Shown in pieces: positions 18,653 to 27,597 of a DNA stretch of 64,000 nucleotides. Source of the DNA: Bacteroidota bacterium (GTDB lineage Bacteria > Bacteroidota > Bacteroidia > Sphingobacteriales > Sphingobacteriaceae); NCBI GenBank assembly GCA_023427985.1, contig JAEYZM010000026.1, positions 62,001-126,000 on the forward strand, in the 5' to 3' direction. How positions within the stretch are numbered: the first letter of the stretch is position 1; each line of letters opens with the position of its first letter. The translations under genes and the position numbers were made by a program. The notes under the pieces are model-generated. The model was not told the DNA's origin, did not search any database, and saw nothing but the letters and a program-made list of their open reading frames with translations.

Positions 18653-18660
18653 CAAAAGTA
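18653..18660 (-). promoter_or_regulatory. -7 box TACTTTTG before the m5C methyltransferase
   Basis: Minus-strand TACTTTTG is an exact TAnnTTTG match ending three bases before the ATG at 18649, again pointing to a leaderless message. No -33 element at the expected distance. Confidence 0.38.
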
Positions 18661-18731
18661 TATAATAAAATAATTACATTCGAATAACACCAAATCTTTA
18701 TTAATATTGTTATATGTTATTATCTTTCAGC

Positions 18732-20813
18732 ATGAATAAAATTATGATAAAAGTGGGTAGTGTTGTTGCAATAGTTCTTGGGACTACTATTGCATCGTTC
18801 TCTTTTTGCGGAAGTCCTGAAAAAAAAGAAATTACACCCGACGAAAAGCAAATTGAAGTTTGCAGAACAGTAGTTAATCTTGTTTCTAATTTCAATTACA
18901 AAAAAGTTCCTTTGAACGATTCACTTTCACAGGTGGTTTTTGATGCATACATAAAAGATTTAGATCCCAATAAGATTTATTTTACGAAGGAAGAAATCGA
19001 TGCATATTCGAACTATCGAAATAAGTTTGACGACTTTTTGTTGTTCGGAGATTTGAACGTGCCTTATTCAATGTTCAACGATTATATAGATAAATATTTA
19101 AGTAGAATAAGATTTGTTATTCATCAGATTGATTCTCAAAATTATGAATTTAATGGTGATGAAGTATTTCAATACGACCGAGAAAATTCAAATTGGTTCA
19201 CATCGACTAAAGAGCTAGACGATTATTGGTTGAAACGATTGAAGTATGATTTATTGAATTTGAAATTGACGGGTTCAGACTTTGAAAAAAGTAAGGAAAC
19301 TTTGAAAAAACGATATGAAAATTTACTAACTCAAGCGGAGAAGGTTAATAGCTATGATGCTTTTCAAGCGATTATGTCGGCCTATACCGAATCTGTTGAT
19401 CCACATACCAATTATTTCAATCCAAGTAATGCAGCAAATTTCAATATCGATATGTCGAGATCACTCGAAGGTATTGGGGCTACTTTGAGAATGGACAATG
19501 AGTTCGTGACAGTGAATGCAATTACACCTGGTGGTCCCGCCGACAAAAGCGGATTGGTAAATGTGGACGATCGCTTTCTTGCTGTAGCACAGGGCAAGGA
19601 TGGTGAGTTTGTAGATATTATTGGTTGGAGATTAGACAATGCGATTCAATTAATTAGAGGTGCTAAAGGAACTGTGGTTCGATTGAAAGTTGTTTCAAAG
19701 GGACAAGATGTTGCGAACTTTAAAATAATCGAGTTAACTCGCGATAAAATAATTTTAAAAGATCAGTCGGCTAAGCGCGAGATAAAATCCATTGAACAGA
19801 ATGGTAAAAAATATAAAATTGGAGTCATTGACATACCCGCATTTTATATAGATTTCAAAGCATATCAAGCTGGAGATAAAAATTATAAATCAACTACACG
19901 GGATGTGAAATTATTATTGGACACTTTGAAGCAAGAGCAAGTTGATGCAGTGGTAATTGATTTGAGAGGCAATGGAGGAGGCTCATTAATGGAGGCAATT
20001 GATCTTACAGGATTATTTATTAAGCAAGGCCCGGTAGTACAAGTAAGAGATACTCGAAATAAAATTGATGTAGGAGAAGACAACGATGCCAGCATTGCTT
20101 GGGATGGTCCATTAGCAGTAATGATTGATCGATTCAGTGCATCGGCATCCGAAATTTTTTCAGGTGCGATACAGGACTATGGTAGAGGAATTATTTTGGG
20201 TACACAAAGCTTTGGTAAAGGTACAGTGCAAAATGCAATAGATTTGGATCAAGTAATTGGGGAAAGCACCAATAAGGTGGTTGGCAAAGAAAATACTTAT
20301 GGTCAAATTAATCTAACTGTTGCGAAGTTTTATAGAATTAATGGAAGTAGTACTCAACATAAAGGAGTTATGCCCGACATTAGTTTCCCTATGATTTATC
20401 CAGTCGAAAAGTATGGTGAAAGTTCAGAACCTGCTGCATTGCCTTGGGATGAAATCAGAAAGTCGAATTATAAAACGATTGCCGATTTGAAGCCAATTAT
20501 TTCTGACTTACAATCGAAACATAATAAAAGAATTAAGTCGAGTAAAGAGTATAATTATTTATTAGATGATGTAAAAGAATTTGCGCAAAGAGACAAGCAG
20601 AAAGAAGCCAAGTTGAATGAGCAAGTCTTGAAAAAAGAGCGAGAAGAAAATGAACTGAAGAATTTAAATCGAGACAATGAAAGAAGAACGGCAAGAGGAC
20701 TTGAGCCATTGAAGAAAGGAGACCCAAAACCCAAGGGAGAAAAACCTTTTGATTATGTCTTGGAGGAATCTTGTGTAATTGTTGCGGATTATTTAAACGC
20801 AGTTAAGAAATAA
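18732..20813 (+). CDS. prc: Carboxy-terminal processing (tail-specific) protease, S41 family
   Basis: The 693-residue protein has an N-terminal membrane/signal segment (residues 5-25), an Prc-type N-terminal helical domain, a PDZ domain (about 245-324, GATLRMDNEFVTVNAITPGG) and the S41 protease core. The serine lies in the SASASE motif near 469-474, with the partner Lys496 in TQSFGKGT. A charged C-terminal DUF3340-type region with DNERRTARGLEPLKKGDPK is characteristic of the long Prc group. It degrades or trims periplasmic proteins. ATG at 18732 is used since the upstream ATG at 18714 adds only six residues; either is possible. A terminator follows. Confidence 0.92.
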   Translation: MNKIMIKVGSVVAIVLGTTIASFSFCGSPEKKEITPDEKQIEVCRTVVNLVSNFNYKKVPLNDSLSQVVFDAYIKDLDPNKIYFTKEEIDAYSNYRNKFDDFLLFGDLNVPYSMFNDYIDKYLSRIRFVIHQIDSQNYEFNGDEVFQYDRENSNWFTSTKELDDYWLKRLKYDLLNLKLTGSDFEKSKETLKKRYENLLTQAEKVNSYDAFQAIMSAYTESVDPHTNYFNPSNAANFNIDMSRSLEGIGATLRMDNEFVTVNAITPGGPADKSGLVNVDDRFLAVAQGKDGEFVDIIGWRLDNAIQLIRGAKGTVVRLKVVSKGQDVANFKIIELTRDKIILKDQSAKREIKSIEQNGKKYKIGVIDIPAFYIDFKAYQAGDKNYKSTTRDVKLLLDTLKQEQVDAVVIDLRGNGGGSLMEAIDLTGLFIKQGPVVQVRDTRNKIDVGEDNDASIAWDGPLAVMIDRFSASASEIFSGAIQDYGRGIILGTQSFGKGTVQNAIDLDQVIGESTNKVVGKENTYGQINLTVAKFYRINGSSTQHKGVMPDISFPMIYPVEKYGESSEPAALPWDEIRKSNYKTIADLKPIISDLQSKHNKRIKSSKEYNYLLDDVKEFAQRDKQKEAKLNEQVLKKEREENELKNLNRDNERRTARGLEPLKKGDPKPKGEKPFDYVLEESCVIVADYLNAVKK

Positions 20814-20820
20814 AGTGAAA

Positions 20821-20852
20821 AATCCCGATAGTAGTATCGGGATTTTTTTTTT
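20821..20852 (+). terminator. Rho-independent terminator after prc
   Basis: AATCCCGATA, loop GTAG and TATCGGGATT form a perfect 10-bp stem followed by a run of T to 20852, beginning eight bases after the prc stop. Confidence 0.92.
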
Positions 20853-20893
20853 GAACGAATAGGGGGGAAGTTGATTGTAGGTGTCAGCTATAA

Positions 20894-22231
20894 ATGAGAA
20901 GAGCATTGATTCTAGTTTGCTTAGTATTAACAATTAGCAAAGCATCGGCACAAAAATTTTGGTTATTAACTTATTCCTTTCCACAAGGGTATAAAAACTG
21001 CATAGAATTATACAATGATTCAAGCATTTTGGTAGGGCAAAACGATGGTGTTTGGTTTACTGAAAATGAAGGTATAGATTGGGTTAAGGTATTGAATGCG
21101 AAAAGTATTCAGAAACTTTATAAATCAAAAGCTGGACGTGTATTTGCTGGAGGGTATGGGAAAATCTATTTTACAGATAACCTTATTTCCTGGGATTCTG
21201 TAAACATCAATCAGCCGCATTTTATTAGTGGATTTACAGAAAATAATCATGGTATTTATGCGAGTACTTTCAGTTTTGATATAAATGTTGGATACAATGG
21301 TGCTGGGGTATTTAAATCAATAAACAATGGATTTGATTGGACCTTACAAAACAATGGAATACTTGAGACGCCTTCAGTTCAGCATATCAAAGCAGATAAA
21401 AATGGTAGACTTTATATTTCGGTAGCGAATAGTAATGTAAGTCCAAATGCAGGATTGTATATATCCAATAATAACGCCGAAACATGGCAACACGTTCCTA
21501 TAGAAATAGATGGGAAAAACGTAATTCCTGGCAATATTAAAATAGAGTTTTTTACAGCTTTAAATATTATCAATAACGATTCACTATTAATCAGTTTTGA
21601 GGGTATTGCAGTGAATCAATTGGTGCGATTAAATCTGATTAAGCCATTGAGCGAAGTGAGTGCTTCGAGTTTATGGCGACCAGTAACAGTAATCAATAAA
21701 AATTATTGGTGGCTAGATAGACCAATTGGTGAAACTATAACAGTAAAAGAGCATCAGTGGTATAGCTCATTAGCTGGTAGTATTAATGTTGGTGGTACAT
21801 TGTTTTCGAGTGATGATGGACATAGCTGGTGGAAGCATTCACAAGGCTTAGGTTTGGATTATACTGGAATGTTTAATCAACAGTTTTTTGTTAAGAATTC
21901 TAAGTCCAAAGTTTTTATGATACAGAATGGCGATGAGAGGGTTTATTGGACAGACACCTCTGCATTGACATCTGTAGATTTAAATAAGCAGAAATTGGAA
22001 TTGCTTGTTTATCCTAATCCATCAAAGACTTCTTCAACATTTTTTGTTGACACTAAAAATAAAGAGGAAAAAATCATTGAGCTTTATACAATGGAAGGAA
22101 GATTGGTGTACAGTACTACATCGACACAAGAAATTATTCCTTTACAAATAGAGAGTGCTGGAATGTATGTATTGATTATGAAAACAAGTAATGGATTTAA
22201 TAGTCAAAAAGTTATAGTTGAAAATTATTGA
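20894..22231 (+). CDS. Secreted BNR/sialidase-like beta-propeller protein with T9SS sorting domain
   Basis: The 445-residue protein has a signal peptide (cleavage after ASAQ near 20) and several BNR/Asp-box-like repeats, for example GVFKSINNGFDWTLQNNG, LYISNNNAETWQHV and LFSSDDGHSWWKHS, which suggest a beta-propeller. The last 80 residues (LLVYPNPSKTSSTFFVD ... AGMYVLIMKTSNGFNSQKVIV) are a type A T9SS C-terminal sorting domain, so the protein should be exported through the system encoded at 2.9-10.7 kb. No catalytic residues for a sialidase are identified, so binding or adhesion is as likely as hydrolysis. It stands alone after the prc terminator. Confidence 0.82.
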   Translation: MRRALILVCLVLTISKASAQKFWLLTYSFPQGYKNCIELYNDSSILVGQNDGVWFTENEGIDWVKVLNAKSIQKLYKSKAGRVFAGGYGKIYFTDNLISWDSVNINQPHFISGFTENNHGIYASTFSFDINVGYNGAGVFKSINNGFDWTLQNNGILETPSVQHIKADKNGRLYISVANSNVSPNAGLYISNNNAETWQHVPIEIDGKNVIPGNIKIEFFTALNIINNDSLLISFEGIAVNQLVRLNLIKPLSEVSASSLWRPVTVINKNYWWLDRPIGETITVKEHQWYSSLAGSINVGGTLFSSDDGHSWWKHSQGLGLDYTGMFNQQFFVKNSKSKVFMIQNGDERVYWTDTSALTSVDLNKQKLELLVYPNPSKTSSTFFVDTKNKEEKIIELYTMEGRLVYSTTSTQEIIPLQIESAGMYVLIMKTSNGFNSQKVIVENY

Positions 22232-23292
22232 ATGGACTTTACTTCTCCGATTTTAATTTCTAAATAGTTTAAGTTTCTGACTTTAGCTTCTTTAGAAAAT
22301 CTTTTAAATGGTTCGTCCCATTCGTGCAATGCAAGACTAAATTTTGACCAGTGTACTGGTAATGTATTTCTCGCATTTAAATCGATTGCCGCTTGTACAA
22401 CTTGTTCGGGCATCATGTGGATGTATGGCCAGTTTTTATTGTATTGGCCGCATTCTAAAATTGCTAAATCAAATTTACCAAATTCATTCGCAATGTTTTT
22501 GAAGTGTGTGTCATAACCACTATCGCCACCAATAAAATATTTGAAGGTGTCTGTTTCAAAAACAAAAGAACTCCATAAAGTTTGATTCCTTTTCAATCCT
22601 CTCCCAGAAAAATGTCGAGCTGGAGTTGCCGTAATTTTTAGTTCAGCATCTTTCAACGTAGTATTCTCCCACCAATCAAGCTCAGTGATTTTATTGGGTT
22701 CAACTCCCCAATATTCCAAATGACTACCAACGCCAAGTGATGTAATGAATTGTTTTACGTCGGATTTAAAATAATTTATAGTTTGATAATCGAGGTGATC
22801 GTAATGATCGTGTGTGATTAATATATAATCGATGTTTTTGAAGTCTTCAATGGAATATGGATTGCTAAATGTATAGCCTTTTCCAAAGAAGTTGAATGGC
22901 GATGCAGTGCCTTTAATAATGGGATCTACTAATATTTTTTTATTATTAATTACTAGCAAATAACTTGAATGCCCAAGCCAAATAATTGTATTTGTATCTT
23001 TTGGTAATTTATTTAAATCAACATTAATTGTTTCAATGATATTTTTAGGTTCTGTGTTTTTCTTCTTTAAAAAGAAATCATACAAGACAGTTGAATAGCT
23101 TGCATCTTCGGCTAAAGAAGGCGTTGGACTAAGATTCACAAACTGTCCGTTTTTATAATTTTTAGAACTTTTTATTCTTTCTAATCGTTGCTCCGATGGA
23201 AGTTTTCCAAATGGTTTCATAGTTATAAATAATGTCGTAATTAACAACACGATATTTGTCGTAGACAGAATAATTACGATTAGTTTTTTCAT
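22225..23292 (-). CDS. Membrane-anchored metallo-beta-lactamase-fold hydrolase (UlaG/NAPE-PLD-like)
   Basis: The 355-residue protein has one N-terminal membrane segment (residues 4-24) and a metallo-beta-lactamase domain. The zinc motif HDHYDHLD gives His161, His163, Asp165 and His166; further ligands are ATPARHFSGRG, IGGDSGYDTHF and LPVHWSKF near the end. The WLGHSSYLL and VDPIIKGTASPFNFFG pattern is typical of the UlaG/RomA/NAPE-PLD-like group, which hydrolyses phosphodiesters or lactones. The substrate is unknown. The 3' end overlaps the convergent T9SS substrate gene by seven bases; upstream is the E1 gene on the same strand, 14 bases away. Confidence 0.82.
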   Translation of the reverse strand: MKKLIVIILSTTNIVLLITTLFITMKPFGKLPSEQRLERIKSSKNYKNGQFVNLSPTPSLAEDASYSTVLYDFFLKKKNTEPKNIIETINVDLNKLPKDTNTIIWLGHSSYLLVINNKKILVDPIIKGTASPFNFFGKGYTFSNPYSIEDFKNIDYILITHDHYDHLDYQTINYFKSDVKQFITSLGVGSHLEYWGVEPNKITELDWWENTTLKDAELKITATPARHFSGRGLKRNQTLWSSFVFETDTFKYFIGGDSGYDTHFKNIANEFGKFDLAILECGQYNKNWPYIHMMPEQVVQAAIDLNARNTLPVHWSKFSLALHEWDEPFKRFSKEAKVRNLNYLEIKIGEVKSIQ

Positions 23293-23306
23293 TTAATCGC
23301 ATCCAA

Positions 23307-25286
23307 TTAATAACTCAAAAGTTTTTTTACAGCATCTTCCAAGCGGGCATTTGCCAAGAAATTATCTTCTAATGCTTTGCTCATTGGGATCGCTGTATCT
23401 AAACTAGCGCATCTTATAATTGGAGCATCTAAATATTGGAAACAGTGTTCGGCTATATGCGCAGAAATTTCGGCTCCAAAGCCATTAGTTAAAGTGTCTT
23501 CATGAAGAATTAATGCTCTACCTGTTTTCTTTACAGTTGTCTCAACTGCTTCAACATCCCAAGGTTGCAAACTTCTTAAGTCGATAATTTCAATCGATTC
23601 GTTGGGATTATTTTTGCAATATTCTATTGCCCAATGTACCCCAAGTCCATACGTAATGATACTCATCGATGTACCTTCTTGAACGGTTTTTGCCTTTCCA
23701 ATTTCAATGGTATAATAGTCGTCGTAAATTTCTTCTGAAATTCCTCTATATAAAAACTTATGTTCAAAATATATAACTGGATTTGGATCTTCTATAGCAC
23801 TTGCTAGTAAGCCTTTTGCATCTGAAGGAGTAGCAGGATATACCACTTTTAGTCCAGGAGTTTTTGTAAACCAAGCCTCATTACTTTGTGAATGGAAAGG
23901 ACCAGCGCCTGTTCCAGCACCTGTTGGCATACGAACTATTACATCGGCATTCTGCCCCCATCTATAATGCGTCTTCGCTAAATTATTGATGATTTGATTG
24001 AAGCCTTCTGTAACGAAATCTGCAAATTGCATTTCTACCATTGACTTGTAACCATTGATGGATAGTCCGAGTCCAGTTCCTACGATTGCCGATTCACATA
24101 GTGGAGTATTTCGAACACGCGTTTTACCAAACTCATCAACGAAGCCCTGTGTAATTTTAAATGCTCCTCCATATTCTGCAATATCTTGACCCATCAGAAC
24201 GAAATTTTTATGTCGCTGCATACCTTGACGTAGCGCGTCAGTAATTGCATCTATGTAGCGCTTCTCTGTTTTATTCTCGCTGTTCGGTTTTATTTCTTGA
24301 TACTCATATGGCGCATACATATCGCGGATTTCTGTAAGAGTATCTGGTTCAATATCTGGTTCATTAAATGCAATTTCTATTGCTTGATCAATTTCTTTTT
24401 TGAATTGATAGCGGATGTCATTCGCATAATCTTCATCAATAATTTCTTGCTCTATTAAATAACGCTCAAAATTTTCTACCGGATCTTTTTCCGCCCAAAT
24501 TTCAAATAATTCTTTAGGAACATATTTAGTGCCCGATGCTTCTTCGTGCCCACGCATTCTAAATGTCATGCATTCGATTAAAATTGGTCGTGGATTATTT
24601 CTAACATCTTTTGCGTATTTGTCGATGGTGCTATACACTTCTAGAATATTGTTACCATCAATCTGTAGCGATTCAATTCCATAACCAATTCCTCGATCTG
24701 CTAATCGTTCGCATTTGTACTGCTCAGATACCGGAGTCGACAACCCATATCCATTATTTTCAATAATAAAGATGACTGGTAAATTCCATACTGCGGCAAC
24801 ATTTAATGCTTCATGAAAATCACCTTCACTCGTTGCACCATCGCCAGTAAAAACTAAAGTTGCTTTGTTTTTATTCTCAAGAGTATTTGCCAATGCGATG
24901 CCATCTGCCAAAGCCATTTGTGGACCAAGGTGTGAAATCATTCCTACGATTTTATATTCTTGAGTTCCAAAATGGAATGAGCGATCTCTACCTTTTGTGA
25001 ATCCAATTGCCTTGCCTTGGAACTGACCCAACAATCGATCTAATGGAACATTTCTACTTGTAAAAACCCCAAGGTTGCGATGCATCGGCAAAATGTATTC
25101 ATCGCTTTGCATGGCCATTGCTGTACCCACAGATATAGCCTCTTGCCCAATACCCGAAAACCATTTCCCAATTTTACCTTGCCTTAAAAGAATGAGCATT
25201 TTTTCTTCAATCATTCGAGGCTTAACCAAACCTTTATAAAGATCAATTAACTGCTCATTGGTATATGCCGCTTTATTATATTCCAT
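23307..25286 (-). CDS. Fused E1 alpha-beta component of a 2-oxoacid dehydrogenase
   Basis: The 659-residue chain joins an E1-alpha half (1 to about 310) and an E1-beta half (from about 335, YIDAITDALRQGMQRH). The thiamine-diphosphate motif GDGATSEGDFHEALNVAAV starts at 148 and closes with ENNGYG. The beta half carries the transketolase-type PFHSQSNEAWFTKTPGLKV segment. Such fused E1 proteins in Bacteroidota belong mostly to the branched-chain 2-oxoisovalerate dehydrogenase type, decarboxylating 2-oxoacids before transfer to lipoyl-E2; pyruvate as substrate is not excluded. No E2 or E3 gene lies next to it. Confidence 0.88.
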   Translation of the reverse strand: MEYNKAAYTNEQLIDLYKGLVKPRMIEEKMLILLRQGKIGKWFSGIGQEAISVGTAMAMQSDEYILPMHRNLGVFTSRNVPLDRLLGQFQGKAIGFTKGRDRSFHFGTQEYKIVGMISHLGPQMALADGIALANTLENKNKATLVFTGDGATSEGDFHEALNVAAVWNLPVIFIIENNGYGLSTPVSEQYKCERLADRGIGYGIESLQIDGNNILEVYSTIDKYAKDVRNNPRPILIECMTFRMRGHEEASGTKYVPKELFEIWAEKDPVENFERYLIEQEIIDEDYANDIRYQFKKEIDQAIEIAFNEPDIEPDTLTEIRDMYAPYEYQEIKPNSENKTEKRYIDAITDALRQGMQRHKNFVLMGQDIAEYGGAFKITQGFVDEFGKTRVRNTPLCESAIVGTGLGLSINGYKSMVEMQFADFVTEGFNQIINNLAKTHYRWGQNADVIVRMPTGAGTGAGPFHSQSNEAWFTKTPGLKVVYPATPSDAKGLLASAIEDPNPVIYFEHKFLYRGISEEIYDDYYTIEIGKAKTVQEGTSMSIITYGLGVHWAIEYCKNNPNESIEIIDLRSLQPWDVEAVETTVKKTGRALILHEDTLTNGFGAEISAHIAEHCFQYLDAPIIRCASLDTAIPMSKALEDNFLANARLEDAVKKLLSY

Positions 25287-25320
25287 TTTTATTTATTTTG
25301 GCGCTAAATTACAATATTTA

Positions 25321-26457
25321 TTACTGAACTTTTATCAATCTTTCCACCGCTTTTTCAAGTGTTTGATTCGATTTTGCAAAACAAAAGCGAAGCATTTTAC
25401 TATCCTGACTATTACTATAAAAGGCTGAAACTGGAATTGCGGCCACACCATATTCAGATACTAATTTTACAGCAAAATCCTTATCGCTCAAATCTGATAT
25501 CGCATCGTATCTATAGCATTCAAAATACGATCCATGAGAATGAATCGGAATAAATTTACTTGACTTCATCAATGACCTAAAATAATCCCGTTTTTCTTGG
25601 ACAACACTACCTAAGTTCAAATAAGCTTCTTTTAGGTCGATGTATTGCGCTATGGCAACTTGCTTGGGAGTGTCCACACAAAATGCATTGAATTGATGTA
25701 CTTTTCTGAATTCCGACATAAGTTCAGCATTTGCAACGGCATACCCAATCTTCCATCCTGTGCAATGGTACGTCTTGCCGAAAGAATAACATGCAATGCT
25801 ACGCTGATATAATTCATCGCTTTTGATCACACTCTCATGTTTCAGCCCATCAAATATTAAATGCTCATAAACTTCATCGCTTATCACCAAAATCTTTGTG
25901 TTGCGCGTACAGTTTTCTAATTCCTTAATGTCTTCTTTTGTCCAAACATATCCCGATGGATTATGAGGAGTATTGATAATTATTGCACGTGTTTTCGAAT
26001 TAATTTTTTCCCTCAACTGAGCCCAAGGGATGCTAAAATCTTCCTTCAAATTTATGCCGATGTATTTGCCTTTATGGAGTTCCACTGCTGGTTTGTAGCA
26101 ATCGTAAGCGGGCTCAAACGCTATGACCTCATCGCCTTCGTGAATAAAGGTGCTGATGGCTGTGAATAATGCATAGGTAGCGCCTGGTGTTATTGTAATT
26201 TCTTTTTCAAAATCTATATGCCGATGGTACAACTCATTGATTTTTGATGCAAGTTTTTCTCTTAATGGAGCAAAGCCAAACATATGAGTATACTGATTGA
26301 AATTTTCATTCATAGCTTTGTTCACCATTCGAATGAGTTCGGGATCCATAGGGAAATCTGGGAAACCCTGACCTAAGTTTACGGCTTTATGTTCATTTGA
26401 TAAGGCACTCATAACTGTAAATATTGTAGTGCCTACATGGGGTAATTTAGACTGCAT
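25321..26457 (-). CDS. Class I aminotransferase, YbdL-like methionine aminotransferase
   Basis: The 378-residue fold-type I PLP enzyme shows VNLGQGFPDFP (27-37), NTPHNPSGYVW (162-172), DEVYEHLIFD (194-203) and the Schiff-base Lys228 in SFGKTYHCTGWKIGY. The overall pattern, notably HCTGWKIGY and the QFNAFCVDTPKQVAIA stretch, fits YbdL/KAT-like aminotransferases that act on methionine, with kynurenine-type activity in relatives. It probably serves methionine salvage or amino-acid turnover. It is 34 bases upstream of the fused E1 gene on the same strand, consistent with feeding 2-oxoacids into that enzyme, which is an inference. Confidence 0.8.
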   Translation of the reverse strand: MQSKLPHVGTTIFTVMSALSNEHKAVNLGQGFPDFPMDPELIRMVNKAMNENFNQYTHMFGFAPLREKLASKINELYHRHIDFEKEITITPGATYALFTAISTFIHEGDEVIAFEPAYDCYKPAVELHKGKYIGINLKEDFSIPWAQLREKINSKTRAIIINTPHNPSGYVWTKEDIKELENCTRNTKILVISDEVYEHLIFDGLKHESVIKSDELYQRSIACYSFGKTYHCTGWKIGYAVANAELMSEFRKVHQFNAFCVDTPKQVAIAQYIDLKEAYLNLGSVVQEKRDYFRSLMKSSKFIPIHSHGSYFECYRYDAISDLSDKDFAVKLVSEYGVAAIPVSAFYSNSQDSKMLRFCFAKSNQTLEKAVERLIKVQ

Positions 26458-26571
26458 TAGCTAATTAGGTTTTTATAAATGTAATACTTCTTTTGCAAAT
26501 TCTTTTTATCCCCTTTTTGTTTTGAAAATTCAATTTATTTTAATATTATTGTAATATCAAAATAATATCAT

Positions 26572-27423
26572 ATGACAACAGAGAAAATTAAAAAGGCAAT
26601 GTCGGGTTACGGCATGCTTTTGTTGGTTTTAGTTATGGCTTGTTTAGCAATTTATTTAGGGGTACAACAAATGATTGCAGTATCGGTAATATTAGGGGTT
26701 ATAGCATTCTTTGTACTACCTGGATTTTCAGTAATTAACCCAAATGAAGCTATTGTTGCAACACTGTTTGGGGTATATGTTGGTACCATTAAAGAGAACG
26801 GATTTTTATGGATGAATCCATTTTACACAAAGAAAAAAGTTTCATTGCGAGCTATGAATTTGAATGGCACACATATAAAGGTAAATGACAAAGTAGGGAA
26901 TCCAATTGAAATTGCAGCTGTAATTGTTTGGCAAGTAAGCGATACAGCAAAGGCGGTATTTGAAGTTGACAATTACCATCAGTTTGTAACGGTACAATCA
27001 GAAGCTGCTGTTAGAAACTTAGCAGGTGCATATCCATACGATCATTTTGAAGATGAAGAGTCGACAGTAACATTAAGAGATGGTGCTCATATTGTAAATG
27101 AGAAATTAGAGCAAGAGCTAAACGAACGACTAAGTAGAGCAGGCATTGTGATTTTAGAAGCAAGAATTTCGCATTTGGCCTATGCACCAGAAATTGCTGG
27201 GGCCATGTTACAAAGGCAGCAAGCGCAAGCTGTAGTTGCAGCACGTAAGCAAATAGTTGAAGGAGCTGTAGGAATGGTAGAGATGGCCTTAGAAAAATTA
27301 TCGGCAAAGAATATTGTTGAATTAGATGAGGAAAGAAAGGCAGCTATGGTGAGTAATTTATTGGTAGTATTATGTGCAGAAAAATCGGCAAGTCCGATTG
27401 TAAATGCAGGTTCAATTTATTAA
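26572..27423 (+). CDS. SPFH/band-7 membrane protein
   Basis: The 283-residue protein has two adjacent membrane helices (about 13-30 and 33-52), then an SPFH domain beginning FSVINPNEAIVATLFGVYVG and continuing through IEIAAVIVWQVSDTAKAVFEV, and an Ala/Gln-rich helix (AGAMLQRQQAQAVVAARKQIVEGAV). This is the flotillin/stomatin type of membrane-organising scaffold; no NfeD or FtsH-modulator gene is adjacent. A tiny cytosolic basic protein follows three bases after its stop and is likely co-made. Confidence 0.88.
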   Translation: MTTEKIKKAMSGYGMLLLVLVMACLAIYLGVQQMIAVSVILGVIAFFVLPGFSVINPNEAIVATLFGVYVGTIKENGFLWMNPFYTKKKVSLRAMNLNGTHIKVNDKVGNPIEIAAVIVWQVSDTAKAVFEVDNYHQFVTVQSEAAVRNLAGAYPYDHFEDEESTVTLRDGAHIVNEKLEQELNERLSRAGIVILEARISHLAYAPEIAGAMLQRQQAQAVVAARKQIVEGAVGMVEMALEKLSAKNIVELDEERKAAMVSNLLVVLCAEKSASPIVNAGSIY

Positions 27424-27426
27424 GAA

Positions 27427-27579
27427 ATGCAAGAGAAAAAACCATTTGCATTGCGCTTGAGTAAGGAGATGATGGCTGAAATTGAACGTTGGGCTTCTGA
27501 AGAATTCAGAAGTGTTAACGGACAGATAGAATATATCTTAAGTGAAGCAATAAAAAATAGGAAAAAGAAAAAACGCTAA
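27427..27579 (+). CDS. 50-residue ribbon-helix-helix-like protein paired with the SPFH gene
   Basis: The short frame MQEKKPFALRLSKEMMAEIE continues as a helix-rich segment ending in a basic tail, NRKKKKR. The start 'PFALRLSKEM..EIERWA' followed by 'SVNGQIEYILSEAI' resembles an Arc/MetJ-type ribbon-helix-helix: one beta-strand then two helices, with the usual 'N-x-x-I-E' turn. That fold normally binds DNA as a dimer. It begins three bases after the SPFH stop, so the two are translationally linked. A DNA-binding or a peptide-scaffold role cannot be separated here. Its stop lies inside a bidirectional terminator. Confidence 0.7.
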   Translation: MQEKKPFALRLSKEMMAEIERWASEEFRSVNGQIEYILSEAIKNRKKKKR

Positions 27580-27597
27580 TAAATTAATTAGCGTTTT
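27570..27597. terminator. Bidirectional terminator between convergent genes
   Basis: AAAACGCTAAT, loop AAATTA and ATTAGCGTTTT form an 11-bp stem flanked by A and T runs, so it can stop transcription from both sides. It contains the stop codons of the RHH-like gene (27577-27579) and of lutB (27584-27586). Confidence 0.85.
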
